Source of the DNA: an uncultured Prevotellaceae bacterium
GTDB taxonomy: Bacteria > Bacteroidota > Bacteroidia > Bacteroidales > Bacteroidaceae
NCBI GenBank assembly: GCA_946625675.1
Contig: CAMOTI010000129.1
Location: forward strand, 1 to 44,363
Reading direction: 5' to 3'
Length of the DNA stretch: 44,363 nt
Part shown: positions 1 to 9,000 of the stretch, in pieces
How positions within the stretch are numbered: position 1 is the first letter of the stretch
How the letters are laid out: each line of letters starts with the position of its first letter
Position numbers and translations under genes: made by a program
The notes under the pieces: model-generated
What the model was told of the DNA's origin: nothing
The model's database searches: none
Seen by the model: only the letters and a program-made list of their open reading frames with translations

Positions 1-56
1 TGCGTTTTTTACTTCTTTTACGTGCTGTTAAGCCCCCAAAAGCCGATAGATTTAGT

Positions 57-84
57 ATGAAGACGCACCGCGGCGCGTCTCTAC
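57..84. repeat. Palindromic dispersed repeat (AGACGC...GCGTCT)
   Basis: An inverted repeat AGACGC / GCGTCT with a GC-rich centre, ending in the string CGTCTCTAC (76-84). The same CGTCTCTAC recurs at 157-165, and in inverse orientation at 31985-31993 as part of another perfect palindrome. No reading frame here resembles a protein. I read it as a non-coding dispersed palindromic element of a REP-like kind. Its function is unknown. Confidence 0.55.
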
Positions 85-185
85 TGGCAGTTCCCCTATC
101 CTTTCTCGATGAAGCAGGTGTGTGTTTTCGTCTTCTGGAGAGAAGCCATATATGGACGTCTCTACCGTGGGATATATTTCTGTCT

Positions 186-234
186 GTGGGGATTTGGGCA
201 CGTTTGCCAACGTCTTTCCCAAATCCCCACAGGT
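186..234. repeat. Long hairpin, 15-bp perfect stem with nested inner hairpin
   Basis: CTGTGGGGATTTGGG (186-200) pairs perfectly with CCCAAATCCCCACAG (220-234). The 19-nt loop contains a second 5-bp hairpin, ACGTT (202-206) with AACGT (211-215). No U-tract follows on either strand, so it is not a classical intrinsic terminator, although it lies downstream of the minus-strand ZIP gene and could stabilise or end that transcript. A 12-bp palindrome, GGCCGTACGGCC, lies just after it at 242-253. Positions 1-294 otherwise show no credible gene. Confidence 0.7.
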
Positions 235-294
235 ACATAAAGGCCGTACGGCCTGTTTCCTACAAAGTAGACTCAACAAACTGCCGCAGGTTGT

Positions 295-369
295 TTAAGC
301 TTTTGCCATAATGTTGCGGATGCTGCCGCCCATATAGGCGGCCAAATCAAATGTATTCGGTTCTTCCAT
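295..369 (-). CDS. 24-codon ORF directly after the ZIP gene (small peptide or truncated 5' gene end)
   Basis: ATG at 369-367, stop TAA at 297-295. It begins MEEPNTFDLAAYMGG and ends in NIMAKA. It starts 11 nt after the ZIP stop codon and on the same strand, so it would be co-transcribed. The composition looks protein-like rather than random, and it could be the first codons of a longer gene cut off by the repeat-rich DNA at 1-290, because translation past the stop gives nothing recognisable. I do not recognise a family with certainty. It may be a genuine small peptide, a remnant or chance. Confidence 0.35.
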   Translation of the reverse strand: MEEPNTFDLAAYMGGSIRNIMAKA

Positions 370-380
370 AATTTTTTCTC

Positions 381-1175
381 CTATCCCATCACCACGTCGA
401 GCACCATCATCAACACGAATCCAAGGGCAAAGCCGATGGTGCTGAGGTTGCTGTGTTCGCCCTCACTGGCCTCGGGGATAAGTTCTTCCACCACGACATA
501 GAACATGGCTCCGGCCGCGAAAGCGAGCAGGTACGGCAAAGCCGGCGTCATCATCGATGCCAGCAGGATGACGGCGATACTGCCCAAAGGCTCCACCACG
601 CCGCTGAGACTCCCGATGAGGAACGACTTCCACTTGGAATTTCCTGCCGCCCTCATGGGCATGGAGATGATGGCACCCTCAGGCACATTCTGTATGGCGA
701 TTCCCACAGAGACGGCCAGCGCGCCGGCAAGCGTCAGATGGGCTGCCCCCTCGCCTGCCCCGGCGAACACGACTCCTACAGCCATGCCCTCGGGAAGATT
801 GTGGATGGTGACAGCCAATGCGAGCATCGCCGTACGGGATAGATGCGAACGCGGACCTTCCGGTTTTTCTGTGCCTATGTGCAGATGGGGAGTCAGTTCG
901 TCGATAAAAAGGAGAAAGCCCATGCCGAGGAGAAAACCGACAGCCGCCGGCCACACCGCGCCTTTGCCGGCGTCAGCCTCCATCTCGATGGCGGGAATGA
1001 GAAGCGACCACACAGAGGCGGCCACCATCACTCCAGAGGCGAATCCCAGCAGCGTCTTTTGCAACCGGACTGACATCCCGTCCTTCATCAGGAAGACAAA
1101 GGCAGCCCCCAGCATCGTGCCCAGCAGGGGGATAAAGATTCCGATGATGAGTGCCATATCTGAATGTAAATGCAT
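381..1175 (-). CDS. ZIP family divalent metal transporter
   Basis: A ZIP (ZupT-like) transporter of the inner membrane, moving zinc or other divalent metals into the cytoplasm. It has about eight hydrophobic segments and the family's metal-site motifs: HNLPEGMAVGV in the fourth helix region, and NVPEGAI in the fifth. A short His-rich stretch, ELTPHLHIGTEKPEG, sits in the central cytosolic loop. Length, about 264 residues, is normal. The frame could open at a GTG at 1184. I prefer the ATG at 1175 (MHLHSDMAL); a third option is ATG 1157. It lies downstream of the small winged-helix gene on the same strand (19 nt gap), probably co-transcribed. Metal specificity cannot be read from the sequence. 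Confidence 0.9.
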   Translation of the reverse strand: MHLHSDMALIIGIFIPLLGTMLGAAFVFLMKDGMSVRLQKTLLGFASGVMVAASVWSLLIPAIEMEADAGKGAVWPAAVGFLLGMGFLLFIDELTPHLHIGTEKPEGPRSHLSRTAMLALAVTIHNLPEGMAVGVVFAGAGEGAAHLTLAGALAVSVGIAIQNVPEGAIISMPMRAAGNSKWKSFLIGSLSGVVEPLGSIAVILLASMMTPALPYLLAFAAGAMFYVVVEELIPEASEGEHSNLSTIGFALGFVLMMVLDVVMG

Positions 1176-1194
1176 TGGTAGCACAAGAAAGCGA

Positions 1195-1368
1195 TTACTG
1201 AGCCGGCTCCCACTTGCAACGTACGGGAGAGACGATGGCTCCTTCTTTCTTCAGTTCGGCAAATGCCTTGTCCACTTCCTTGCGGTCAGCTCCCAACGCT
1301 TTTGTCACTTCGCCTGCTGAAACTGGTTTTCCGGCCTCACGCATAGCCTGTAATACTTGTTCTTTCAT
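1195..1368 (-). CDS. Small winged-helix/MarR-like DNA-binding protein (57 aa)
   Basis: ATG at 1368-1366, TAA at 1197-1195. The 57 residues read MKEQVLQAMREAGKPVSAGE, continue with a helical K/E-rich core (GADRKEVDKAFAELKKEG) and end RCKWEPAQ. The pattern of two helices, a recognition-like helix and a short beta wing suits a minimal winged helix-turn-helix protein. Short proteins of this design are common in Bacteroidales and are usually called MarR-like or 'transcriptional regulator'. It precedes the ZIP transporter by 19 nt, so it may regulate it or simply share the transcript. Targets are unknown. The lone Cys near the C-terminus could bind metal, but that is speculation. Confidence 0.8.
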   Translation of the reverse strand: MKEQVLQAMREAGKPVSAGEVTKALGADRKEVDKAFAELKKEGAIVSPVRCKWEPAQ

Positions 1369-1394
1369 AATAGTTCAATAGTTTTTAGAATTTA

Positions 1395-1541
1395 GTGATA
1401 TTAAAAAAATTACTTTCCACACTATCCAGACAGATTGCAGACCGTCTGGGGTTTGCGGACATCCCCTCTTTCAGCAAGTTCTTCAAACGGCACAAAGGAT
1501 GGACTCCCAGAGACTACCGAAACAAAAAAGCATGCCTATAG
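1395..1541 (+). pseudogene. 3' remnant of an AraC-family regulator gene
   Basis: Read on the plus strand from 1407, this stretch encodes LLSTLSRQIADRLGFAD followed by IPSFSKFFKRHKGWTPRDYR, then stops at TAG 1539-1541. This is the second helix-turn-helix and C-terminal end of an AraC/XylS DNA-binding domain; the complete AraC protein at 18819-19697 has the matching segment (SNLLNFPDASSFSRYF). Only about 45 codons survive. The cupin domain and first HTH are missing, and the preceding DNA belongs to the divergent small gene that starts at 1368. A GTG at 1395 opens the frame, but a free 48-residue half-domain is unlikely to be functional, so I call it a deletion remnant. Confidence 0.8.
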
Positions 1542-1564
1542 CTCACCGCTCTGGAAAGGATCCT

Positions 1565-2026
1565 CTATTGGATACTTTCGATTCGTAGCCTCAGCAATCC
1601 AGCTGGCACCTGCACCTCAACGACATCACCTACTCGCTTGTTGAGCAGAGCCTGGGCGATGGGCGAGTTGATGGGAATCTTTGCCTCACGCACATTGGCC
1701 TCATGCTGGCTGGTTATAGTATAGACCATGTGCGAGTTATTGTTCAGGTTCGTCATCTCCACCTTACTCAGCAAATGCACGCTGTCGTCGTCCATACGCG
1801 ACTTGTCAATCACTCTGGTATAGGACAGCACCTTTTGCTTGAAACGGATGCGTCCGAGTATGCGAGCCTGCTCGCGCTTGGCGGCATGATACTCAAAGTT
1901 CTCGCTGAGGTCGCCCATGGCGCGGGCGTCAGCGATTGCCTCCTTCACACGCGGAAGGTCGACGGTCTCCAGTTGGCGGAGTTCAGCCACGAGCTTGTCG
2001 TAGCCTTCTTGTGACATATATTCCAT
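1565..2026 (-). CDS. greA: Transcription elongation factor GreA
   Basis: A 153-residue GreA: it enters the RNA polymerase secondary channel and stimulates cleavage of backtracked transcripts. The N-terminal coiled coil carries the family signature, including DARAMGDLSENFEYHAAKRE with the acidic tip D and E residues, followed by the FKBP-like C-terminal domain (HEANVREAKIPINSPIAQAL ... VEVQVPAG). Length is typical. ATG at 2026 fits the family N-terminus (MEYMSQEGYDKL). A -7 element, TACCTTTG, lies 36 nt upstream on the same strand. The gene is a single-gene unit facing away from addA. Confidence 0.97.
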   Translation of the reverse strand: MEYMSQEGYDKLVAELRQLETVDLPRVKEAIADARAMGDLSENFEYHAAKREQARILGRIRFKQKVLSYTRVIDKSRMDDDSVHLLSKVEMTNLNNNSHMVYTITSQHEANVREAKIPINSPIAQALLNKRVGDVVEVQVPAGLLRLRIESIQ

Positions 2027-2061
2027 TTGTCAGAATCCTTTATTATGCTTTTTTTGACCTG

Positions 2062-2069
2062 CAAAGGTA
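2062..2069 (-). promoter_or_regulatory. -7 promoter element of greA
   Basis: Minus strand TACCTTTG, a match to the Bacteroidetes -7 consensus TAnnTTTG. No good -33 TTTG is found at 19-21 nt, so the assignment rests on the -7 box and its distance to the greA start. Confidence 0.55.
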
Positions 2070-2448
2070 AGAAAAAAAACTGATTCATAAACTTTTTCAG
2101 AGGAATATTTTTCACATGCCCGGCAAAGGATTTTCATAAATTCCTGAGTTATGATGATAAAACATCAACTTTTATAAATCGAAATTTTCTTTTAATTCCG
2201 GATAATTTTCTTGTTACCCCCACATCACAAGAGTAACTACACTATTCACTTTTCACTTAATTTTTTCTTCGCCTTGTCCCACGATTTGAGACATCCTGCC
2301 ACTAACTTTGCCGAAAATTCCAGACTAAAGGAGAAGCACAGGAAGAATCAGCTTGATACCACCGAAGAAAACACGCCCCGAAAAACTGGAATAAAAAAAA
2401 GCGAGATTATAAAAAAATTCGTATATTTGCAAAAACATTGCCATATAT
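2070..2448. other. Divergent intergenic region greA / addA, no gene seen
   Basis: AT-rich spacer between divergently transcribed greA and the addA-like gene. It contains -7-like motifs on the plus strand, TAACTTTG at 2303-2310 and TATATTTG at 2422-2429. The latter, 19 nt before the addA ATG, is the more likely functional one. Neither has a clear -33 box. No protein-like frame, hairpin terminator or repeat was found. Confidence 0.6.
2422..2429 (+). promoter_or_regulatory. -7 promoter element of the addA-like gene
   Basis: TATATTTG followed by C, the Bacteroidetes -7 pattern, 19 nt upstream of the ATG at 2449. A transcript from here would have only a leader of about 12 nt. Confidence 0.5.
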
Positions 2449-5400
2449 ATGGAAAACGACCCAAACCAGATGAAGGACAACCCAACAGAAAACACCCTGA
2501 AAATATGCAAGGCTTCGGCAGGAAGCGGAAAGACATTCACACTCGCTGTGGAATACATCAAGCACCTGGTGAAGAACCCGGCGGCCTACCGCCACATCCT
2601 GGCCGTGACATTCACCAACAAAGCCACCGCCGAGATGAAACAGCGAATCACCAGCCAGCTCTACGGAATCAGCCGGGGACTGAACGACTCCGAAGACTAT
2701 GTCGACAAAATCATCTCAGACGAAGCCATACAAAACTGGTACCGGCAGCTGTGCGACAAACCAAGCGCCACCCCCACCCCACCTCTTGAGCAACTCGTTC
2801 GAGACAACTGCCGCAAGGCGCTCACCATGATCATACACGACTATCACCGATTCCGTATCGAGACCATCGACTCCTTCTTCCAGACCATCATTCGAGAACT
2901 GGCACACGACCTCAACCTCACCGCAAATCTCAGGGTCGAACTCGATCACGACGGTGCACTCAAGGAAGGGGTCAGCAGGGTCATCGACGCCATCTGCGAC
3001 GACAAGGAAACCAGGCAGAGGGTGCTCGACTACATCAGCAACAAGATGGAGGACAACAAGAACTGGACCATCAGCGCAGACCTCGAGAAATTCGGGAAGA
3101 ACATATTCGACGAGAACTTCCTCAAATTCGGAAAAGAACTGAGAGAAAAACTGAGAGATCCCGGATTTCTGAAGAATTACCTCAAAAACTTACAGCAGCT
3201 GAAGACCACGGGCGTCTCGCAGCTGAATGACATCGGAGAGCAATTCGACGAGATATGCATAAGGAGGGGAATACAGCCAGACTACCTTAAAGGGAAGAGC
3301 AAGAATGCGGCAATGTTTTTCTTCAGGAAACTGAAAATGATGGACAAAAAAGCCCCGGACTTTCCCAATACCCCTTCCACCCTCATCAAACATACCGAGG
3401 ATATCGGCGAATGGAGCAAGGACAAGGACATTCAGGCCATTGTGGAACAAGAGCAGCTGATGACGATGCTGGACAACGCCATCAAAAAGATGAAGGAGAT
3501 GAGACGGATTATATTCAGCGTGCAGGAAATCAGCATGCACCTCAACCAGCTGTCGCTCATCAACACCATCAGCCAGAAAGTCAACGACGCGATTGGAGAC
3601 AGAGGCGAGTTCCTGCTGGCAAACACCAACCACTTCCTCAACGAGATGATCGACGAGAGCGATGTGCCATTCATCTACGAACGGACAGGAACACACTTCG
3701 AACATATCATGATCGATGAGTTTCAGGACACATCCGTACTACAATGGGAGAACTTCAAGCCCCTCATCAAGAACTGCCTCGACGATGGCAACGAATGTCT
3801 TATCGTGGGCGACGTCAAGCAGAGCATCTACCGCTGGAGAAACGGAGAATGGAGCATTCTCAACAACATGAGCACCGACCCGCAACTCAAAGCATTCGTC
3901 AAGGATGACCCGCTCGACACCAACTACCGCAGTGCTGCAAGGGTCATCACGTTCAACAACGAATTTTTCGAAAATGCCAGCTCACAGCTCAGCCACACAT
4001 ACGCCGAAAACGAAGGAGGAGACGCCCAAGACATCCTCAACGCATACAACGAGTGCAACCAGAATATCCCGACAAGCAAAGACTTGAAAGAAGGCTACGT
4101 GAGGGTGGAATTAAAGAGCAAGAAAGAGAAAGAAAAAGAAGACGAACAGAATGACGATACAGACAAGTGGTACTGCGACCGCATAACGGCCAACGTGGAG
4201 AGACTGCTCAAGGCTGGAATTCCGCAGAGCCAAATCACGATTCTGGTCAGGCAGAACCAACAGGCTACGCGCATCTGCGATTACTTCGGGCAAAAGGAAG
4301 AGCTCGTCTGCGGACAGAAAGTGAGAGTGACCAGCGCCGAAGCATACAGGCTCGACAGCTCCCCTGCCGTCAGGCTTATCATCATGGCACTGAAAATGCT
4401 GCAGAACCCCAACGATAAGAAATTCAGGGCGATGCTGGCATACTATTACCAGGCTGACGTGGAAGGAAACCACTCACTCATGAATGACTTCGACCAGCTT
4501 TTCGTCAACGACATCGACAGTCTCAACAACAGCCTGCCTAAAGAACTGACTCTGCAAGCTGCCACCCTGGCACTCACACCCCTCTACGAACTGTGCGAGC
4601 GACTCTACTCCATACTCTCACTCCACAAGATTGAAGGACAAGACGCCTATCTCTTCGCCTTCTACGACCACGTGGCACATTTCCTTGAAGGAAACAACAC
4701 CGACACGGAAAATTTCATCTCACAATGGGACGAAGTGCTTTGCAAGAAAACAATCAACAACGGAAGCACGGAAGGTATAAAAATCATGACCATACATAAA
4801 TCAAAAGGACTGGAGTTCCATTCCGTCATCCTCCCGTTTGCTGATTGGGAAATCACCGACTCCAGGAACAAAGACCACCTCATTTGGTGCAAGCCGGAGG
4901 AAGACCCTTTCAGCCAGCTGCCACTTTGCCCCGTCAGGATTGTCAAGAACATGAAGGAGTCCGTCTTTGCCGCTGACTACATGAATGAGCTGCTGAAGCA
5001 ATACGTCGACAACCTCAACGTGCTCTATGTAGCGCTCACCAGGGCATCAAAAAACCTCATCGTCATCTCTTCCCATCCCGGCAAAGACAACTCTATCCAC
5101 GACGTCCTGTCAAAGGCCATGCCAAAAGACTGGATATCCACCAACGATCCCGACGACCCGTCTCTCACCGTATTTGAGGAAAAGGACGCCACGATCGTGG
5201 GATTCCGACAGAAGGAGAAGAAAACGGACAACGTCATGACCGCCATCCCGGAGATGCGGCAGCTCGGATTCAGCAGCGGAGTGTCGAGGGGAGAGTTCCG
5301 GCAGTCCAACAAGTCAAGACGGTTTATCCAAGGTGAGGACATCGACGAGCACCGAACGAAATACCTCGACGAGGGAATACTCTTCCATGCCATTCTGGCC

Positions 5401-5814
5401 GAAATACAGACGCTCGAAGACGTGGAAACCGCCGTTACACGGCTCGACCGACAAGGACTGTTCGACAGCGCAAGCCACCGCGAGGACGTCAAGAGACTCG
5501 TGGAAAAAGCATTCCAAGACCCGCGCTCAGCACTTTGGTTCAATCCCGAATGGACCGTCATCAACGAGAACGCCATCGTCTATCGCGACAAGGAGGGAAA
5601 AACCGCCACTTGCCGCCCAGACCGCGTCATCACCAACGGCCGCCAAACCCTCGTCATCGACTACAAGACCGGCATCTACCGCAGCGAGCACGAGGAGCAG
5701 GTGGCTGGCTACATGGACCTCCTACGCCAAATGGGCTATAACAATGTCAAAGGCTATCTTTGGTACATCCGCCAGCAAAGCATCGTGGAAGTAAATTCCA
5801 CCACCAGCCAATAG
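2449..5814 (+). CDS. addA: AddA/RecB-like UvrD helicase-nuclease
   Basis: A 1,121-residue superfamily 1 helicase with a C-terminal PD-(D/E)XK nuclease, the AddA/RecB-type subunit that unwinds and resects double-strand breaks for RecA loading. Walker A ASAGSGKT is at residues 22-29, Walker B/motif II MIDEFQDTS near 421, motif V TIHKSKGLEF near 780, motif VI LYVALTRAS near 860, and the nuclease motif VIDYKTG near 1070, preceded by CRPDRV. Length suits AddA. The addB-like partner follows on the same strand after 194 nt, in which lies a palindromic repeat array. A start at ATG 2449 puts the Walker A at the usual distance from the N-terminus. The assignment to the AddAB type rather than RecB rests on the partner's Fe-S nuclease features. 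Confidence 0.93.
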   Translation: MENDPNQMKDNPTENTLKICKASAGSGKTFTLAVEYIKHLVKNPAAYRHILAVTFTNKATAEMKQRITSQLYGISRGLNDSEDYVDKIISDEAIQNWYRQLCDKPSATPTPPLEQLVRDNCRKALTMIIHDYHRFRIETIDSFFQTIIRELAHDLNLTANLRVELDHDGALKEGVSRVIDAICDDKETRQRVLDYISNKMEDNKNWTISADLEKFGKNIFDENFLKFGKELREKLRDPGFLKNYLKNLQQLKTTGVSQLNDIGEQFDEICIRRGIQPDYLKGKSKNAAMFFFRKLKMMDKKAPDFPNTPSTLIKHTEDIGEWSKDKDIQAIVEQEQLMTMLDNAIKKMKEMRRIIFSVQEISMHLNQLSLINTISQKVNDAIGDRGEFLLANTNHFLNEMIDESDVPFIYERTGTHFEHIMIDEFQDTSVLQWENFKPLIKNCLDDGNECLIVGDVKQSIYRWRNGEWSILNNMSTDPQLKAFVKDDPLDTNYRSAARVITFNNEFFENASSQLSHTYAENEGGDAQDILNAYNECNQNIPTSKDLKEGYVRVELKSKKEKEKEDEQNDDTDKWYCDRITANVERLLKAGIPQSQITILVRQNQQATRICDYFGQKEELVCGQKVRVTSAEAYRLDSSPAVRLIIMALKMLQNPNDKKFRAMLAYYYQADVEGNHSLMNDFDQLFVNDIDSLNNSLPKELTLQAATLALTPLYELCERLYSILSLHKIEGQDAYLFAFYDHVAHFLEGNNTDTENFISQWDEVLCKKTINNGSTEGIKIMTIHKSKGLEFHSVILPFADWEITDSRNKDHLIWCKPEEDPFSQLPLCPVRIVKNMKESVFAADYMNELLKQYVDNLNVLYVALTRASKNLIVISSHPGKDNSIHDVLSKAMPKDWISTNDPDDPSLTVFEEKDATIVGFRQKEKKTDNVMTAIPEMRQLGFSSGVSRGEFRQSNKSRRFIQGEDIDEHRTKYLDEGILFHAILAEIQTLEDVETAVTRLDRQGLFDSASHREDVKRLVEKAFQDPRSALWFNPEWTVINENAIVYRDKEGKTATCRPDRVITNGRQTLVIDYKTGIYRSEHEEQVAGYMDLLRQMGYNNVKGYLWYIRQQSIVEVNSTTSQ

Positions 5815-5963
5815 CCCGACCTGTCCGACCCGTCCGACACGTCCGACCTGTCCGACACGTCCGACCTGTCCGACCCGTCCGACCTGTCCGACCCGTCCGA
5901 CCTGTCTGACCCGTCCGACCTGTCTGACCTGTCTGACTAGTCCGACTTCTCCGATTACTCCGA
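5815..5963. repeat. Tandem array of about 15 palindromic 9-mers, unit GTCNGACNN
   Basis: Immediately after the addA stop, a 9-bp unit of the form GTCCGACCT / GTCCGACCC / GTCCGACAC / GTCTGACCT repeats about 15 times, decaying toward the addB side (CTCCGATTA). Each unit holds the 7-bp palindrome GTCNGAC, so the array reads alike on both strands. Many alternative hairpins can form. The same unit occurs at 28322-28412. It is intergenic: the minus-strand frame (RTGRTG-type peptide) is a by-product of the 9-nt period. Confidence 0.9.
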
Positions 5964-5970
5964 CCATCAC

Positions 5971-6003
5971 CAAATCTCAAACTTCAAACTTCAAACTTCA
6001 AAA
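5971..6003. repeat. Short AT-rich phrase repeat (TTCAAAC)
   Basis: Four near-copies of the heptamer CTTCAAA directly before the GTG start of the addB-like gene. Similar phrases (AAATTTGAGGTTTG) occur around the xylB gene at 36924-36990 and 37041-37070. Confidence 0.75.
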
Positions 6004-6008
6004 TACCA

Positions 6009-9000
6009 GTGTTTTCCCCATTCCTCAAACAAGTGGCCGACAACCTGCTCAGCAAGTTCGACGGCAACCTCAAAGACCTCACCATCGTGCTTCCAAGCAA
6101 GCGAGGAGGACTCTTCTTCAACCGATACCTGGCGGAGCTCACCGACCACCCCGTATGGGCACCGGCATACACCACCATGGACGAACTGTTCCAAAGCATG
6201 ACCGAACTCGAGGTGGCGGACCAGCCGCTCCTCATCTTCCATCTCTATGCTGCCTATGCTGAGGCCATCCGACAGGCCAGCCCGGAACCCGACGCCACTG
6301 TCGAGAGTCTCGACCAATTCTACGCGTGGGGAGAGGTCATGCTCAGCGACTTCGACGACATCGACAACAACCTGGCACATGCCGACAAGATATTCGCCAA
6401 CATGAAAGACCTCGAGGACCTCACAACGCTGGACTATCTCACCGAAGAGCAGCAGAAGGCCATAGAGCATTACTTCGGCATTTTCGAGGTGAAGAGCGAC
6501 TCTCAGCTCAAGCAGAAGTTCCTCAGCATCTGGAACATCCTCTACCCCACCTACCAAAACCTGCGTCAACGGCTTCTGCGCCACAAGCTGGCCTATCAGG
6601 GAATGCTCAGAAGGATGGTGGTGGAAGAAGGGTTGAACCCCGACAAGCTGAAGTCTCAAAAATATGTGTTCGTGGGATTCAACGTGCTCAACAAGACGGA
6701 GCACAAGCTCCTCGACATGCTGAGACTGGAAGGAAGGGCACTCTTCTACTGGGACTACGACAAGGCATTCATCAAGCCGGACAGCCAAGGCGATTGCTTC
6801 TTCGAGGCAGGACGATACATCAGGGAGAACCTCAAGCACTTCGGATGCGAGTTTCCCGCAGACGCTCCATGTTACGACAACATGCGCCACAAAAAACATA
6901 TCAGCTACGTGACCTCTCCATCCAACAGCGGCGAGACACGCTTTGCAGGTGAGCTGATTGCACGACAAATCAAGGCCGATGAACAGCAGCACCACTCAGC
7001 TGTCGTTCTCTGCGACGAGAAGATGCTGCAGTCCATGCTCCACAGCATGCCGGAAAAAGACGCTGACGGGACGCCCTTCAAGATGAACGTCACCATGGGA
7101 TTCCCGCTGATTCAGACCCCGGCGGCGGGTCTGGTCATGACGCTGCTCGAACTGCATGTCTTTGGCGACAGGAACGGAAAATGGTACTACACCTACGTGG
7201 CGAACGTGCTCAAGCATCCATACACCGTCAGGATGACGGGAGGAAAGTCGGCTGTCCTGCTCGACGAAATCAAGGACAAGCACCAGTTCTTTGTCGATCC
7301 GGAAAAGTTCCAGACTGACCCATTCCTAAGCAGGATTTTCTGCCACCAGAAAGATATCGACGGACTGCTGGCCATGCTCTCACAGGCTATGCAGGAAATC
7401 GCACTCAGCTATGTCAATGCCGACACGCGTTCTTTCGACATCCAGCTCTACCAGGAGTCGCTCTATTCATCCTACACACTGCTCAACCGGCTGGCGGCCA
7501 TCAGAGCCATGGTGAGAACGGACGAGGAGTTCCTGACTGTGCGCGACAACGACATGAGCACGGACCACTACCTCAGGCTCATCAGGCAGATGATGCAGTC
7601 CACGTCCGTACCCTTCCATGGCGAGCCGGCGGAAGGACTGCAAATCATCGGACTGCTCGAGACACGATGCCTCGACTTCGAGAACGTCGTCATCACAGGA
7701 ATGAACGACGAAAACATTCCGAAAGCAGTGAAGCGTACATCCTTCATTCCATACACTTTGCGGGAAGCGCACGGAATGACCACGTTCGAGGCACGGTCCA
7801 GCCTCTATGCCTACTCCTTCTACCACCTCATGCAACGGGCGTCTGACGTCACGCTCGTCTACAACAACTCGGTAGACGAACTATCAAAGGGCGACATGTC
7901 ACGATTCATGACACAGCTGCTCGTGGAGCAGGACGAGATGTTCGGCGACAACGTGACCATCGAGCAGACCGCTCTCGAGGCAAAGGTGCAGACATCCTCC
8001 AGAAAGAACCTCTCCGTACGGAAGACCGACGAGGTGATGGAACGCCTCATCAAGCGGTTCACAGGAAGAATCCTCTCCCCCTCCGCCATCAACTCCTACA
8101 TCACCTGCCCGTTCAAGTTCTACCTTGAGAAGGTGGCGGCGCTCAAGCCGGATGACGACATCTCTGAGGAGGTGGGAAACGACGTGTTCGGAGATATCTT
8201 CCACCATACCATGGAGCACCTCTACAAGCCCTTGGCCAAAAAGATTTTGCTGAGCGACACTTTTCAGAAGCTGAAAGAAAACGAAAGACAGATAGAGCAG
8301 TACGTCGACGACGGATTCCGAAAATATTTCTTCAAAGTGGAACCCTTTGACCCTGTCACTTACAACGGAGAGCAGATGCTTAACCGCACCGTCATCATCG
8401 AATACGTGAAGAAGCAGCTGGACTACGACGCGCATCTCTGCCCGCTGCGAATCGACGCAGTGGAGAACGACGACCACAAGATGGAAATCCGCATCGGAGA
8501 GCACCGTTTCATCCTCGGAGGCATCATCGACCGAATTGACACCATCCGAGTCGGAACCAGCCAGGAGCGGCACAGAATCGTGGACTATAAGACAAGCGCA
8601 ACGCCACAAGGGTTCAGCACGGTCGACGAGCTCTTCGACTCACAAAGGGAACGCCGGGCCTACCACATCCTGCAGGCGTTCTACTATTCCGACATCTACA
8701 CAGAGGCATCCGCACAGCCCGTCGCGCCGGCTCTCATGTACATCAAGCCGGCATCCATCCCCCAGACGGATGGAACGGAGGACGAGAGCATCATCAAATG
8801 CGCGGCAGACCAAGAGAGCGGTTCCGAAAAAAAGAAATCAAGACAGCCGAAAACACCTGTCCTCGACTTCGCCACGCAGATGAAACAAGAATTTCACGAG
8901 CGCATGACGGCAGTCATCAACGAGATGTTCTCCAAAGACGTAGACTTCACGCAGACCACCAACCTCCACGCCTGCAGCTACTGCGACTTCAAGCAGATTT

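Noticed and set aside
186..234. Rho-independent terminator or riboswitch
   Set aside because: A strong stem, but no U-tract on either side and no conserved aptamer features that I recognise.
5815..5963. CRISPR array
   Set aside because: The units are contiguous 9-mers without unique spacers, and no cas gene is present.
5722..5980. Minus-strand repetitive peptides (RTGRTG or GQVGRV type) over the 9-mer array
   Set aside because: A 9-nt repeat is always in frame, so such peptides are by-products; there is no start context or promoter.
5991..6995. 334-codon minus-strand frame opposite the addB-like gene
   Set aside because: Leu/Val/Glu-rich shadow of the sense codons; the sense protein is a complete AddB-type nuclease.
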